The notes: generated by a model from the sequence alone, not told the origin. A stretch of 64,000 bases of DNA from Ralstonia condita (GCF_958405655.1 NZ_CATYWO010000002.1:1054001-1118000); one strand, 5' to 3'. Positions 1-8,795 are shown, counted from the first letter of the stretch. A program made the numbers and translations.

Positions 1-217
1 CTTCAACGCGTTGAACGGCCTCGATGCGGCCGGAAAACTCATCCCACTCGGCCACGTTGCGTGCCACGACAGGCGCCACGTCAACGGGGGGGGCGGCGGG
101 CGCGGCCGCCGGCTGCTGCGACGCGCCGGCGCTGGAAACAAGACCGTAGGTGCCCACGGCCGCAGCGCCGAGCACGGCGGCGACCGAAATGGCAATGGTG
201 CGTTTGGACAGGCTCAT
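1..217 (-). CDS. RND efflux periplasmic adaptor subunit (membrane fusion protein), N-terminal fragment
   Basis: Only the first 72 codons lie in the window; the gene runs off the left edge. The product starts MSLSKRTIAISVAAVLGAAA, a short basic N-terminus followed by a hydrophobic segment, then an Ala/Pro-rich linker and the stretch VDVAPVVARNVAEWDEFSGRIEA. That last part is typical of AcrA/MexA-type adaptors, which link an inner-membrane RND pump to an outer-membrane channel in the periplasm. The ATG is preceded by GAGAG. The inner-membrane pump gene is expected to follow to the left. The hydrolase gene at 341 is read in the same direction, 123 bp upstream. Family assignment rests on this short N-terminus only. 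Confidence 0.8.
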   Translation of the reverse strand, partial: MSLSKRTIAISVAAVLGAAAVGTYGLVSSAGASQQPAAAPAAPPVDVAPVVARNVAEWDEFSGRIEAVQRVE

Positions 218-340
218 GATGTCTCTCGATTTCGGTGGGGTAAGCAAAGCGCAATGCTCAAAAAAACGCGGGGGAAAACGTTTGAGCCGCAGCGTAGGAA
301 CACGCCTGCGGCCACGCACTCCGTTTCTTGTTATGTCGGT

Positions 341-1429
341 TCAGCCAGGCGTCTCCCCGGTGGGCCGAGGGGGCGTGCCATCGTCGCGGTCGGCGCACGC
401 GCGGCGCTTGCGCGGTGCGGGCTGCCGCGTCATGCCGAGGTGCCAGCGCAGGAAGCACGTGATCTCGTCCCGTGCCACGGCGCTCATGGCGATGGATTCG
501 TGGCAGGCCTCGTTCACGCGCACGACCTGCGTGACGACGCCCGCCTCGATGAGGGCCGCGGCATAGCGCTCCGCTTCGGCGCGCAGCAGGTCTTGCGGCG
601 CCGTGAGCAGCAGTGCGGGCGGCAAGCCCTGCAGGCGGCGCGACTCCACGGGCGCGGCGTACGGGTGCACGCGCTCGGTCGGCCGGGGCAGGTACTGGCG
701 GTAGCACTCTGCGCAGACCTCGGCCGAGTTGTCGGCGTTGGCCAGGCGGTCGGGGCGCACGCGGGCCATGGTCGGGTCGAGCATCGGCGCAATCAGCACC
801 TGCGCGCGCAGGGCGGGACCGCCGCGGTCACGCGCGATCATCGCCAGCGCGGCCGACAGGTTGCCTCCGGCGTCGTGCCCGGCCACCCCAATGCGGCGAC
901 GGTCGATGCCCCATGCTGCCGCATGGTCGGCCATGCAGCACAGGGCGGCGTACACGTCCTCCGGCGCGGCGGGAAAGGGCGCGGCGGGCGCCAACGAATA
1001 GCCGACCGTCACGACCACCGCTGGCAGTGTGGCGGCAAGGTGGCGCGCCGGTGCATCGGCGTCGTCGATCGACCCGCGCACGAAGCCGCCGCCGTGCAGG
1101 TACAGCACCGCGGCATGGCGCAATGGGGCAGTCGCATCGTCCGCGTGCGTTTCCGGGCGGAACACACGCAGGCGAATCCGGCTGGCATAGCCCTGGGTCC
1201 AGTAATCGTCGACGTGCACTTGTCGCGTCAGCGCGGTGGTTCCCGCAGTTTCCTGACAGAAAGACGCTTGCTCTGGCAGTTCGGATGGTGCAGTGCGCAA
1301 ATTGTTATTCACTGCAACATTTATGGCGTCACTGCGGGCTTGCGTTCGCGATGGACGAACAGCGGCGGTCGCCCCATGGCCATTGGCGGAGCGTTCCGAA
1401 ACAACCAGACGCGGCGGAGAAGAACCCAT
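341..1429 (-). CDS. alpha/beta hydrolase, HSL (acetyl-hydrolase) type, with Asp in the nucleophile elbow
   Basis: The 362-aa protein has the hormone-sensitive-lipase fold signature: oxyanion motif HGGG at residues 112-115, an acidic-residue region APQDLLRAEAERY and a catalytic-His region NEACHES near the C-terminus. The nucleophile elbow, normally GDSAGG, reads GHDAGGN (residues 184-190), so the catalytic Ser is an Asp at 186. The protein is either not a classical serine esterase, uses Asp as nucleophile as dehalogenases do, or is non-catalytic. The first ~70 residues are low in recognisable structure, so a later start is possible. It is divergent from the LysR gene, with 310 bp between them, and upstream of the efflux adaptor, suggesting a regulated detoxification unit (inference). 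Confidence 0.8.
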   Translation of the reverse strand: MGSSPPRLVVSERSANGHGATAAVRPSRTQARSDAINVAVNNNLRTAPSELPEQASFCQETAGTTALTRQVHVDDYWTQGYASRIRLRVFRPETHADDATAPLRHAAVLYLHGGGFVRGSIDDADAPARHLAATLPAVVVTVGYSLAPAAPFPAAPEDVYAALCCMADHAAAWGIDRRRIGVAGHDAGGNLSAALAMIARDRGGPALRAQVLIAPMLDPTMARVRPDRLANADNSAEVCAECYRQYLPRPTERVHPYAAPVESRRLQGLPPALLLTAPQDLLRAEAERYAAALIEAGVVTQVVRVNEACHESIAMSAVARDEITCFLRWHLGMTRQPAPRKRRACADRDDGTPPRPTGETPG

Positions 1430-1739
1430 GATGTCAGGCAGGGCTTATCTTTGCGGATAACCCGAATATCGATGGGCTGAATGATGGTGATTAGACGAAC
1501 GCAGATAAATGCCTATAATCGGACATCACTATTAGTGACAGCCGAACAATCAAAATCGGCGGTTGTGCTAAAAAGTGTTATCGCTCGAGGGCGATCTTGT
1601 TGCGCTGCGAAAACCGTCATCGCTGCCTTCCGATCGCGCCAGCCGGGCGCACCCCTTCAGATTCCACCGCCGTTGCGCATTGCCGTTTGGACTCCGGCAG
1701 TGCGCCTCGTCCGTGGCGTCCGACCTTCAGGAGCCGCAG
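1430..1739. promoter_or_regulatory. divergent hydrolase/LysR control region with a T-N11-A palindrome
   Basis: This 310-bp intergenic stretch is locally AT-rich. It contains a perfect 13-bp dyad TCACTATTAGTGA at 1526-1538, matching the LysR-family T-N11-A box with 6-bp arms, and a second dyad TTATC-N6-GATAA at 1445-1460 near the hydrolase start. A TATAAT-like element (CCTATAATC) lies at 1512-1520. The arrangement fits control of the hydrolase, and autoregulation, by the LysR protein encoded at 1740. I see no convincing coding sequence here. Confidence 0.6.
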
Positions 1740-2684
1740 ATGGATCGCTTGCAGGCCATGCAGGTTTTCACGCGTGTCGTGGAAGCCAGCAGTTTCACCA
1801 AGGCTGCCGACAGCCTTCAGTTACCCCGCGCCACGGTGACGAACCTGGTGCAAAGCCTTGAGGCGCATCTCGGCGTGCGCCTGCTGCACCGGACCACGCG
1901 CCGTGTGAACGTCACCGCCGACGGCGCTGCGTATTACGAGCGCTGCGTGCGTCTGCTCGGCGATCTGGAAGAGACGGAGGCCGCGTTCTCGCAAAGCGCA
2001 TCGGGGGCACGCGGCACCTTGCGCATCGACGTGCCTGCGTCGATTGGCAAACGGTTGCTTGTGCCGCGCATTCGCGATTTTCACGAGGCGTACCCCGATC
2101 TTCAGCTGGAGATCGGCATGAGCGATCGCACGGTCGACCTCGTGCAGGAGGGTGTGGATTGCGCCGTGCGCGGCGGCGAGTTGCAGGACTCCAGCCTGGT
2201 TGCGCGCCGCATCGGCCAGTTGTCGATGGTCAATTGCGCGTCGCCGGAATACCTTGCGCGCTTCGGCACGCCCAAGACGCTGGAAGACCTGCAGGACCAC
2301 ACGGCGGTGAATTACTTCTCTGCGCGCAACGGCCGCCGCATGGATTGGGATTTCGTGATCGACGGGCAGAAGCAGATCCACAAGGTGCGCAGCATGGTGG
2401 CCGTCAACGATGCCGAATCAGCGGTGGCATGCGGCCTGCATGGCCTGGGGCTGCTGCAGACCTCGCGCTTCCTGGTGTACGAGCACCTGCTGTCGGGCGC
2501 GCTGGTGGAAGTGCTGCCGGACCACGTGTCCGAGCCGGTGCCTGTGTCGGTGGTCTACCCGCACAACCGTCATCTGTCGCCCAAGGTGCGGGTGTTCGTC
2601 GACTGGGTGGCCACGCTGTTCGCCGACCACCCGTGCCTGCAGCTCAAGGAGAACCCACGGCTGCAGATTGTTAGCGCGGCCTGA
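1740..2684 (+). CDS. LysR family transcriptional regulator
   Basis: A 314-aa protein of normal LysR length. The N-terminal winged helix (about residues 1-60, MDRLQAMQVFTRVVEASSFT and RATVTNLVQSLEAHLGVRLLHRTTRRV) is followed by the two-lobed effector-binding domain from about residue 90. It resembles the DNA-binding regulators of the large AaeR/DmlR-like group. The start at 1740 follows AGGAGCCGCAG; longer in-frame starts upstream lack a ribosome-binding site. It is divergent from the Asp-elbow hydrolase and probably controls it, and perhaps the efflux adaptor beyond. The inducer cannot be deduced. Confidence 0.9.
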   Translation: MDRLQAMQVFTRVVEASSFTKAADSLQLPRATVTNLVQSLEAHLGVRLLHRTTRRVNVTADGAAYYERCVRLLGDLEETEAAFSQSASGARGTLRIDVPASIGKRLLVPRIRDFHEAYPDLQLEIGMSDRTVDLVQEGVDCAVRGGELQDSSLVARRIGQLSMVNCASPEYLARFGTPKTLEDLQDHTAVNYFSARNGRRMDWDFVIDGQKQIHKVRSMVAVNDAESAVACGLHGLGLLQTSRFLVYEHLLSGALVEVLPDHVSEPVPVSVVYPHNRHLSPKVRVFVDWVATLFADHPCLQLKENPRLQIVSAA

Positions 2685-2781
2685 ACAGTTATTTCTGTAA
2701 AGCGGCATTTATCAGAGAGAGGCAACGATCTATTCTGCCGTCCAAGCGCGACAACGAGCGCAAACGAACAAGGAATCGATC

Positions 2782-3072
2782 ATGAACACCCGTCTCTCCT
2801 CCGTCCTCTCCCGCCGCATGGTTCTGGCCCTGGTGGCCTCGGCAGCGGCATCCGCTGCGCTTCTTTCGCAGCCCGCTGCCGCTTCCGTGCAGCCCAATTT
2901 CGATGCCCCGGCTGCCACGCAGGCGGGTCGCTTCGATCCGTACACGCAAGGCGCCGCCGCCAAGTTCGATCCCTACACGCAGGGCACCGACCGCCAGGCA
3001 GATACCTATGGCTATCTGTCGTGGAATGGCGATACGCGGTATCCGCAAGCCCGCTCGGCCTCGCGAGCCTAA
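2782..3072 (+). CDS. small secreted protein with two FDPYTQG repeats
   Basis: A 96-aa protein with a clear signal peptide (MNTRLSSVLSRRMVLALVASAAASAALLSQPAAA, cleavage probably after AAA near residue 34). The mature part of about 60 residues contains two near-identical FDPYTQG heptads separated by GAAAK, then a Tyr/Asp-rich tail. The start follows AAGGAATCGATC and the gene ends just before a strong terminator, so it is a monocistronic periplasmic or exported protein. I do not recognise the family and can give no function. The upstream LysR gene ends 97 bp away, leaving room for its own promoter. Confidence 0.75.
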   Translation: MNTRLSSVLSRRMVLALVASAAASAALLSQPAAASVQPNFDAPAATQAGRFDPYTQGAAAKFDPYTQGTDRQADTYGYLSWNGDTRYPQARSASRA

Positions 3073-3102
3073 GCAGCGCCTGATTTTCTCCTCCCTGGTT
3101 TG

Positions 3103-3132
3103 CGGCGTGACGGTTCAGGTCACGCCGTTTTT
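3103..3132 (+). terminator. rho-independent terminator
   Basis: A perfect 9-bp stem CGGCGTGAC / GTCACGCCG with a 7-nt loop is followed directly by TTTTT. It lies 30 bp after the small secreted protein gene. Confidence 0.9.
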
Positions 3133-3236
3133 ATGTGGGGTTCAGGTTGGCCATGGCGTGCCGGACTGGCGCGCGCGCCACGCTCTGCTTGCGGGTCCAT
3201 TCGCGGTGTGGGTCGCCTGGGAGTATCGTTGCAGGC

Positions 3237-4004
3237 ATGCAGACCGTCGTATTCACCTTCGAGACCAGCCTGGTTCCGCTTCTGCCGCCGGCCTTGCGCG
3301 GTCGCCCCATTGCACGTGCGTGGGCAGAGGGCGCCACACTCAAGCACGCCATCGAGGCCCTTGGCGTACCCCACACGGAGGTGGGCCAGGTGCTCGTCGA
3401 CGGCGGCGCCGAGGCGCTGGAAGCCGCGCTCCCGCCGCGTGGCCATGTGGTCGTGTCGGCTGCCGAGCCGGCCTTGCCCGACACCCCGCTGCACTTCCTG
3501 TGCGATGCGCATCTGGGTGCCACGGCGCGCCTGCTGCGCATGGCAGGCTTCGATACCACCTACGACAACAACTACGCGGATGCCGCCATCGAGGCCCTGG
3601 CCGTCGCAGAGGATTGGATCGTCCTCTCGCGGGATCGCGAGTTGCTCAAGCGCCGCGGTATCCGTCGCGGTGCGTTCGTTCGTGCGCAGGAGCCGCAGGC
3701 GCAGATGCGCGAGATCGTGACGCGCTTTCGGCTTGCTGGGGCGGCGCGGCCGTTCTCTCGCTGCCTGGAATGCAATGCACCCCTGCGTGTGCTGACGCGC
3801 GAAGAGGCGTCGGCCAGCGTGCCGCCCCGCGTGCGCGAACGCCAGCACCTGTTCAGTACCTGCGATCTTTGCCGGCGCGTCTATTGGCCCGGCTCGCATT
3901 GGACGCGCATGAGCGCGATCTTGGCCAACATGCTCGCGCCGGACACCGATGCAGACGCCGGCGTCGCCGCGCGTATCGTGCGCAGTGGCAGCGCGGGCGC
4001 TTGA
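3237..4004 (+). CDS. Mut7-C RNAse domain protein with N-terminal ubiquitin-like domain
   Basis: A 255-aa protein. The N-terminal ~85 residues (MQTVVFTFETSLVPLLPP onward) look like the beta-grasp Mut7-C ubiquitin-like domain. From about residue 90 the sequence HFLCDAHLGATARLLRMAGFDT begins the Mut7-C PIN-like nuclease domain, with conserved acidic residues (D in LCDAHLG, DNNYADAAI, LSRDRELL) and a zinc ribbon CLECN...CDLCRR near the C-terminus. Family members are predicted RNases of poorly known role. The ATG at 3237 starts the conserved domain; no strong ribosome-binding site is visible. The gene is convergent with otsA, with 8 bp between. Confidence 0.85.
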   Translation: MQTVVFTFETSLVPLLPPALRGRPIARAWAEGATLKHAIEALGVPHTEVGQVLVDGGAEALEAALPPRGHVVVSAAEPALPDTPLHFLCDAHLGATARLLRMAGFDTTYDNNYADAAIEALAVAEDWIVLSRDRELLKRRGIRRGAFVRAQEPQAQMREIVTRFRLAGAARPFSRCLECNAPLRVLTREEASASVPPRVRERQHLFSTCDLCRRVYWPGSHWTRMSAILANMLAPDTDADAGVAARIVRSGSAGA

Positions 4005-4012
4005 GTGCTGCG

Positions 4013-5416
4013 CTAGCGCACCGGAGCGTCACGCAGATCGGCGAGAAACCGTTCGCGCCACACGGTGAGGTTCGCCACGCGCAGGCGATCCATCATGTGG
4101 GCATAGCGGGCCTTGCGCTCTTCCAGTGGCATCGTCAACGCGCGGTTGAGTGCCTCGGCCATGCCGCGCGTGTCATACGGGTTGACGATGAGCGCGGCGT
4201 CCAGTTCGCCCGCTGCCCCAGCAAAGCGCGACAGCACCAGCACGCCCGGATCTTCCGGATCCTGCGCGGCAACGTATTCCTTGGCGACGAGGTTCATGCC
4301 ATCGCGCAGCGGCGTGACGTAGCCGATCTGCGAACTTCGGAACAGCGCCATCAGCACGCGCCGCTCATATTGCCTGTTGATGTAGCGGATCGGCGTCCAA
4401 TCCAGTTCAGAGTGCTTGCCGTTGATACGGCCCGATTCCGCCTCCAGTCGCTGGCGGATCTGCTGGTAGGTCTGCACGTCCTGCCGCGAGGTGGGCGCGA
4501 TCTGGATGAACGTCACATGCCGGCGGTGTTCCGGAAAGTCGTCCAGCAACTGCTCGAACGCGCGGAATCGCTCGGGCAGGCCCTTCGAATAGTCGAGCCG
4601 GTCCACGCTCATGATGAGCTTGGGCTGGCCGCCATGCTCGCCGCGCGGTGTGGTGTGGCGGGCGAACGGATTGCGCCGCGCCAGGGAAGACACCGCCTGC
4701 TGGGCAATCTCGTCCGGATGCACGCCGATCGGGTAGACCTCCGCGCGCAGCGTATGGCCATAGGCGTGCACGGGGCCATTCTGCTCCTTGTGCTCGATGT
4801 AGCCGCGCGCCTCGCGCTCGATGTAGTCGTAGAACGCGACACGATCGGTCTCGGTCTGGAATCCGACCAGGTCGTACGCGCACAGCGCCCGCATCAGGTC
4901 TTCGTGCGGCGGGATGGTGGTGAGGATCTCCGGCGACGGAAACGGAATATGCAGGAAGAACCCGATGCGGTTGGTCAGCCCAAGTGCGCGGCACTCGGCG
5001 GCAAACGGGATCAGGTGGTAGTCGTGTACCCAGAGGATGTCGTCCGGCCGCACCAGCGCCTTGAGCTGATGCGCGAACTGCGTGTTGACGCGACGATAGC
5101 CGTGGTACTCCTGGCGCTGGTAGCGGGAGAGATCGACGCGGTAATGAAAGACTGGCCAGAGTGTGGCATTTGCAAAGCCGCGGTAATAGTGGTCGTAGTC
5201 GCGCCGGCTCAGGCCGACCGTGGCGAACGTGATGTTGCCCTTGGTGACGATGTTCGGCTCATTCGACACCGTGGCCGCAGTCTCGCCGCTCCAGCCAAAC
5301 CAGATGCCGCCGGTCTCGCGCAGCGCGTCGAAGACGCCCACGGCAAGACCGCCCGCCGTGCCCTGGCCTTCGGTGATGGGCGCCACGCGATTGGAGACGA
5401 CGATGAGCCGGCTCAT
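4013..5416 (-). CDS. otsA: trehalose-6-phosphate synthase (GT20)
   Basis: A 467-aa protein, close to E. coli OtsA in length. It transfers glucose from UDP-glucose to glucose-6-phosphate to give trehalose-6-phosphate in the cytoplasm. Seen are the N-terminal RLIVVSNRVAP, the acceptor-site HDYHLIPFA, a Rossmann-type second domain with SVDRLDYSKGLPERF, and the donor-binding TPLRDGMNLVAKEYVAAQ. The start is chosen by its 4-bp ATGA overlap with the otsB stop, indicating a translationally coupled otsB-otsA operon. It supports osmotic, desiccation and other stress tolerance. Confidence 0.96.
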   Translation of the reverse strand: MSRLIVVSNRVAPITEGQGTAGGLAVGVFDALRETGGIWFGWSGETAATVSNEPNIVTKGNITFATVGLSRRDYDHYYRGFANATLWPVFHYRVDLSRYQRQEYHGYRRVNTQFAHQLKALVRPDDILWVHDYHLIPFAAECRALGLTNRIGFFLHIPFPSPEILTTIPPHEDLMRALCAYDLVGFQTETDRVAFYDYIEREARGYIEHKEQNGPVHAYGHTLRAEVYPIGVHPDEIAQQAVSSLARRNPFARHTTPRGEHGGQPKLIMSVDRLDYSKGLPERFRAFEQLLDDFPEHRRHVTFIQIAPTSRQDVQTYQQIRQRLEAESGRINGKHSELDWTPIRYINRQYERRVLMALFRSSQIGYVTPLRDGMNLVAKEYVAAQDPEDPGVLVLSRFAGAAGELDAALIVNPYDTRGMAEALNRALTMPLEERKARYAHMMDRLRVANLTVWRERFLADLRDAPVR

Positions 5417-6219
5417 GCGGCACCCCCATCGCGTTCCGGGGCCGACACCAGCGCGGCCAGCCACGTGCGCAGCGCCGCCGGATCGGCCATGCGCCAGTGC
5501 GCCTGGCTCGGGCCCGCCCCCACTTTGATCGACCAGCCACCGAGTGCGTTGACCGCGGCAAAGGCGCTCTCGTCAGTAAGGTCGTCCCCCGCGAAGAGCA
5601 CGGTGCGGCCCATGAAGGGGGATTCGGTTGCCAGCGTGTGCACCACGTCGCCCTTGCTGGCGCCGCGCGGCTTGAGTTCGACGACCATCTTGCCGGCTTG
5701 CAAGCGCACGTGGTCCGCGTAGCGGCGGGCGAGGCGGTCGGCGACGGTGAGTACGGCGTTCTCTGCATCGGGCGCGTGGCGGTAATGCAGTGCGAATGCG
5801 ATGCCCTTGCTTTCCAGCACCACGCCCGAGAACTGGCCGGACAATTGCGCAAGCGCTGCACGCAACTCGCGCTCCAGGTTGGCGAGCGCATCGGCGCTGG
5901 CATCGAGCCGTACGAAGCCGCCGTCTGCATAGCGGCGTTCGGCGCCGTGCACGCCAGCAATCACGAGCCCCGGCAATGAGAGCCGCGACTCAACATCGTG
6001 CACCGTGCGCCCGCTGATGATGGCCAGCGCGCCGCCGGTGGTCGCATGCAGCGCGGCCAGCGTTTCGCGCAGCGCCGCTGAGACGTGCACGGCATCGGGC
6101 TGCGGCGCGATGTCGACAAGCGTGCCGTCAAAGTCCAGCAAAAAGGCCGTGCGAGCGAGATCGAGCGAGGGGAGGGGCGCCGCGTTGGCGGAGGATTGAG
6201 GCGAGACGTTCTTGGACAA
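5413..6219 (-). CDS. otsB: trehalose-6-phosphate phosphatase (HAD superfamily)
   Basis: A 268-aa HAD phosphatase that dephosphorylates trehalose-6-phosphate. The DxD nucleophile motif is LLDFDGTLVDIAPQPDAV near residue 28; motif II is in LAIISGRTVHDV; motif IV is in FAGDDLTDESAF. Length and motifs match the family. Its stop codon overlaps the otsA start by 4 bp, so both enzymes are made from one message. The order otsB-otsA is as in many proteobacteria. The promoter is expected in the 160 bp between this gene and fadH. Confidence 0.95.
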   Translation of the reverse strand: MSKNVSPQSSANAAPLPSLDLARTAFLLDFDGTLVDIAPQPDAVHVSAALRETLAALHATTGGALAIISGRTVHDVESRLSLPGLVIAGVHGAERRYADGGFVRLDASADALANLERELRAALAQLSGQFSGVVLESKGIAFALHYRHAPDAENAVLTVADRLARRYADHVRLQAGKMVVELKPRGASKGDVVHTLATESPFMGRTVLFAGDDLTDESAFAAVNALGGWSIKVGAGPSQAHWRMADPAALRTWLAALVSAPERDGGAA

Positions 6220-6330
6220 ACCGGTTCTGAAGCATGTGCGTGATGCGTCTTGTCACGCAAGAACCGGGCCGACCGCGACGAGCCTTGTCATTTCGCCATT
6301 CAGCGCCCGGGGCAGCCGTCAGCGCATTGT

Positions 6331-6369
6331 AAAAAGGTGCGCGTGGTGCAAATCCTTCGCGTCACGCGC
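6331..6369 (-). terminator. probable terminator downstream of fadH
   Basis: Read on the minus strand, 7-bp arms GCGCGTG / CACGCGC enclose a 17-nt loop and are followed after 3 nt by TTTTT. The large loop makes it a moderate candidate. It would separate fadH from otsB. Confidence 0.45.
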
Positions 6370-6379
6370 GGTGTGCGCG

Positions 6380-8431
6380 TCACAGCGATGCGGCGAGGCG
6401 TGTGCCCTGGTCGATGGCGCGCTTGGCGTCGAGCTCGCGTGCCTCGTCCGCGCCGCCGATGATATGCACCTTGGCGCCGCCGGCCTGCAGCGGTTCGACC
6501 AGTTCCCGCAGTGGTACCTGTCCGGCGCACAGCACGATGGAATCGACCGGCAGCCATTCGGCGGCTTCGCGTTTTTCGCCGTAGCTCACGAGCAGGCCCT
6601 CGTCGCCGATGCGCTCGTAGTTGACGCCGCCCACCATGCGCACGCCCAGGTTTTTCAGGCTCGTCCGGTGGATCCAGCCGGTGGTCTTGCCCAGGCCGCC
6701 GCCGAGTTTGCCGGCGCGCCGCTGCAACAGGATGATCTCGCGCGCAGGTGTTTGCGGTTCCGGCCGGATGCCATCGACACCGCCGCGCACTTCGGTCGGA
6801 TCACCCACGCCCCATTCGGCGCGCCAGGTTTGCAGATCCAGCGTGGGCGAGTGGCCATCGAGCGCGAGGAATTCCGCCACGTCGAATCCGATGCCGCCTG
6901 CGCCGACAATCGCCACGCGCTTGCCCACCGGCTTGCGATGCCGCAGCACATCGATGTACGACAGCACGCTCGGATGGTCCTGCCCCGGGATCTTCGGGTT
7001 GCGCGGCGATACCCCCGTCGCGATGATGATTTCGTCGTAGTTGGCTGCCAGCAATTGCTGCGCATCCACGCGCGCACCGAGGCGTGGCGTCACGCCGGTG
7101 GCCTCCACCCGGCGCTTGAAGTAGCGCAGCATCTCGTGAAATTCTTCCTTGCCCGGAATTGTCTTGGCCATGTTCAACTGGCCGCCGAGTTCCTGGGCTG
7201 CGTCGAAGAGATCGACCGCGTGCCCGCGTTCGGCCAGCGTGATGGCTGCCGACAAGCCCGCAGGCCCTGCGCCCACCACCGCAAACCGCCGCTTGGCGGG
7301 CGTCGGTCGAATGACGAGTTCGGTCTCATGGCACGCGCGCGGGTTGACGAGGCAGCTTGCCGTTTTGGCCTTGAAGGCGTGGTCCAGGCACGCCTGGTTG
7401 CAGGCGATGCAGGTGTTGATGTCCTGCGCCCGGTTGGCGGCGGCCTTGCGCACGAAATCGGCATCGGCCAGCAGCGGGCGTGCCATCGACACCATGTCGG
7501 CGCAGCCATCGGCCAGCACGGTTTCGGCCACCTCCGGCGTGTTGATGCGATTGGACGTCACCAGCGGAATGCCGACTTCGCCTTTCATCTTCTTCGTCAC
7601 CCATGCAAAGGCCGCGCGCGGCACGCTCGTCGCAATGGTGGGGATGCGTGCCTCGTGCCAGCCGATGCCCGTGTTGATGATGGTGGCGCCCGCGCGCTCC
7701 ACGGCCTTGGCGAGCTGTACGACTTCTTCCCACGAGCTGCCGTCCGGGATCAGGTCGATCATCGACAGGCGATAGATGATGATGAAATCCTTGCCGACCG
7801 CCTCGCGCGTGCGCTGGACGATTTCCACGGGCAGGCGCATGCGGTTGGCATAGCTGCCGCCCCAGTCGTCCGTGCGCTTGTTGGTGTGCGTGACTAGAAA
7901 CTGGTTGATGAAGTAGCCCTCGGAACCCATGATCTCGACGCCGTCGTAGCCGGCTTCACGGGCCAGTTGCGCGCACCGCAAGAAGGCGCGGATCTGCCGC
8001 TCGATGCCGCGCGCGGACAACTCGCGCGGTGTAAACGGGCTGATGGGCGAGCGCAGCGCCGTGGGCGCGACAGCGAACGGGTGGTAGCCATAGCGGCCGG
8101 TGTGCAGGATCTGCAGGGCGATCTTGCCGCCTTCCTCGTGCACGGCGTTGGTGACCGTGCGGTGGCGGCGGGCCGCGCCATGTGTGGCCAGGCGCCCGGC
8201 AAAGGGCTTGGTCCAGCCCGCAATGTTGGGCGCGAATCCGCCCGTGACCATCAACCCGACATCGCCGCGCGCGCGCTCGGCAAAGTAGGCGGCCAGCCGG
8301 TCGAAGTGGTTGCCATCTTCCAGCCCGGTGTGCATCGAACCCATCAGCACGCGGTTCTTGAGCGTGGTGAAGCCAAGGTCGAGGGGTTGAAGCAGGTGGG
8401 GGTAGGGCGAGGCGGGCGAGGAGGAGAGCAT
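6380..8431 (-). CDS. fadH: NADPH-dependent 2,4-dienoyl-CoA reductase
   Basis: A 683-aa iron-sulfur flavoenzyme (E. coli FadH has 672 aa) that reduces 2,4-dienoyl-CoA during beta-oxidation of unsaturated fatty acids. The N-terminal half is an Old-Yellow-Enzyme TIM barrel. The [4Fe-4S] cysteines are at 341, 344, 348 and 360 in CIACNQAC...C, followed by CLVNPRACHE. A FAD-binding GAGPAGLSAA lies at about 383 and an NAD(P)H-binding GAGGIGFD about 150 residues later. The start chosen (MLSSSPASP) begins just before the conserved LLQPLDLGFTTLKNR; a start 25 codons upstream exists but looks unconserved. Confidence 0.95.
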   Translation of the reverse strand: MLSSSPASPYPHLLQPLDLGFTTLKNRVLMGSMHTGLEDGNHFDRLAAYFAERARGDVGLMVTGGFAPNIAGWTKPFAGRLATHGAARRHRTVTNAVHEEGGKIALQILHTGRYGYHPFAVAPTALRSPISPFTPRELSARGIERQIRAFLRCAQLAREAGYDGVEIMGSEGYFINQFLVTHTNKRTDDWGGSYANRMRLPVEIVQRTREAVGKDFIIIYRLSMIDLIPDGSSWEEVVQLAKAVERAGATIINTGIGWHEARIPTIATSVPRAAFAWVTKKMKGEVGIPLVTSNRINTPEVAETVLADGCADMVSMARPLLADADFVRKAAANRAQDINTCIACNQACLDHAFKAKTASCLVNPRACHETELVIRPTPAKRRFAVVGAGPAGLSAAITLAERGHAVDLFDAAQELGGQLNMAKTIPGKEEFHEMLRYFKRRVEATGVTPRLGARVDAQQLLAANYDEIIIATGVSPRNPKIPGQDHPSVLSYIDVLRHRKPVGKRVAIVGAGGIGFDVAEFLALDGHSPTLDLQTWRAEWGVGDPTEVRGGVDGIRPEPQTPAREIILLQRRAGKLGGGLGKTTGWIHRTSLKNLGVRMVGGVNYERIGDEGLLVSYGEKREAAEWLPVDSIVLCAGQVPLRELVEPLQAGGAKVHIIGGADEARELDAKRAIDQGTRLAASL

Positions 8432-8538
8432 GTCCGGCGCAGGGGGAGGCGCTGCGATGATGTGGAAACGCGCCGGACGGTAGCACCCAAGCGCCCGTTG
8501 GAACAACAGGGCGGGGCTCTAGATGTGTTGGGCTTGCG

Positions 8539-8721
8539 TCAGGATTTTCCCGACTTTTTCGGGTCGTCTTCGGTTGGCTTGCCGAGCAGCGCTTTCAGCA
8601 GTTTGTTCTGGGGAATCGCCTTGCCGGTGCCCTGGCCGGGCTTGCCGGTGCGCTGGCTGTCGCGCTTGAGGTTGTTGGCGATCTTGAGGCCCTTGAGTTT
8701 TTCGAGGTCGGTTTTCTTCAC
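8539..8721 (-). CDS. small basic protein of unknown function
   Basis: A 60-aa, Lys-rich, Cys-free and hydrophilic protein (MKKTDLEKLKGLKIANNLKR onward). It starts at GTG and has no membrane segment. No in-frame ATG is available just upstream. The charged, repeat-free sequence suggests a nucleic-acid or ribosome-associated small protein, but this is only inference. It is divergent from the recombinase-like gene with 74 bp between, so the two may share a control region. Confidence 0.6.
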   Translation of the reverse strand: MKKTDLEKLKGLKIANNLKRDSQRTGKPGQGTGKAIPQNKLLKALLGKPTEDDPKKSGKS

Positions 8722-8795
8722 GATGGGGTCCAGTGACAGCGTGTTACGCTCGGCAGGATACGCGAAACGCTTGCCCCCGCCTCAGATTTTGCTGC

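Noticed and set aside
256..312. Hairpins between the efflux adaptor and the hydrolase gene
   Set aside because: Inverted repeats at 286-312 and 256-287 exist, but the T-run is about 18 nt from the first hairpin and arms are short, so I do not call a terminator.
2903..5722. A very long plus-strand open frame (about 940 codons)
   Set aside because: It is the antisense shadow of otsA plus parts of neighbours; GC-rich third positions keep it open. Composition is Arg/His/Ala-rich and no domain is visible.
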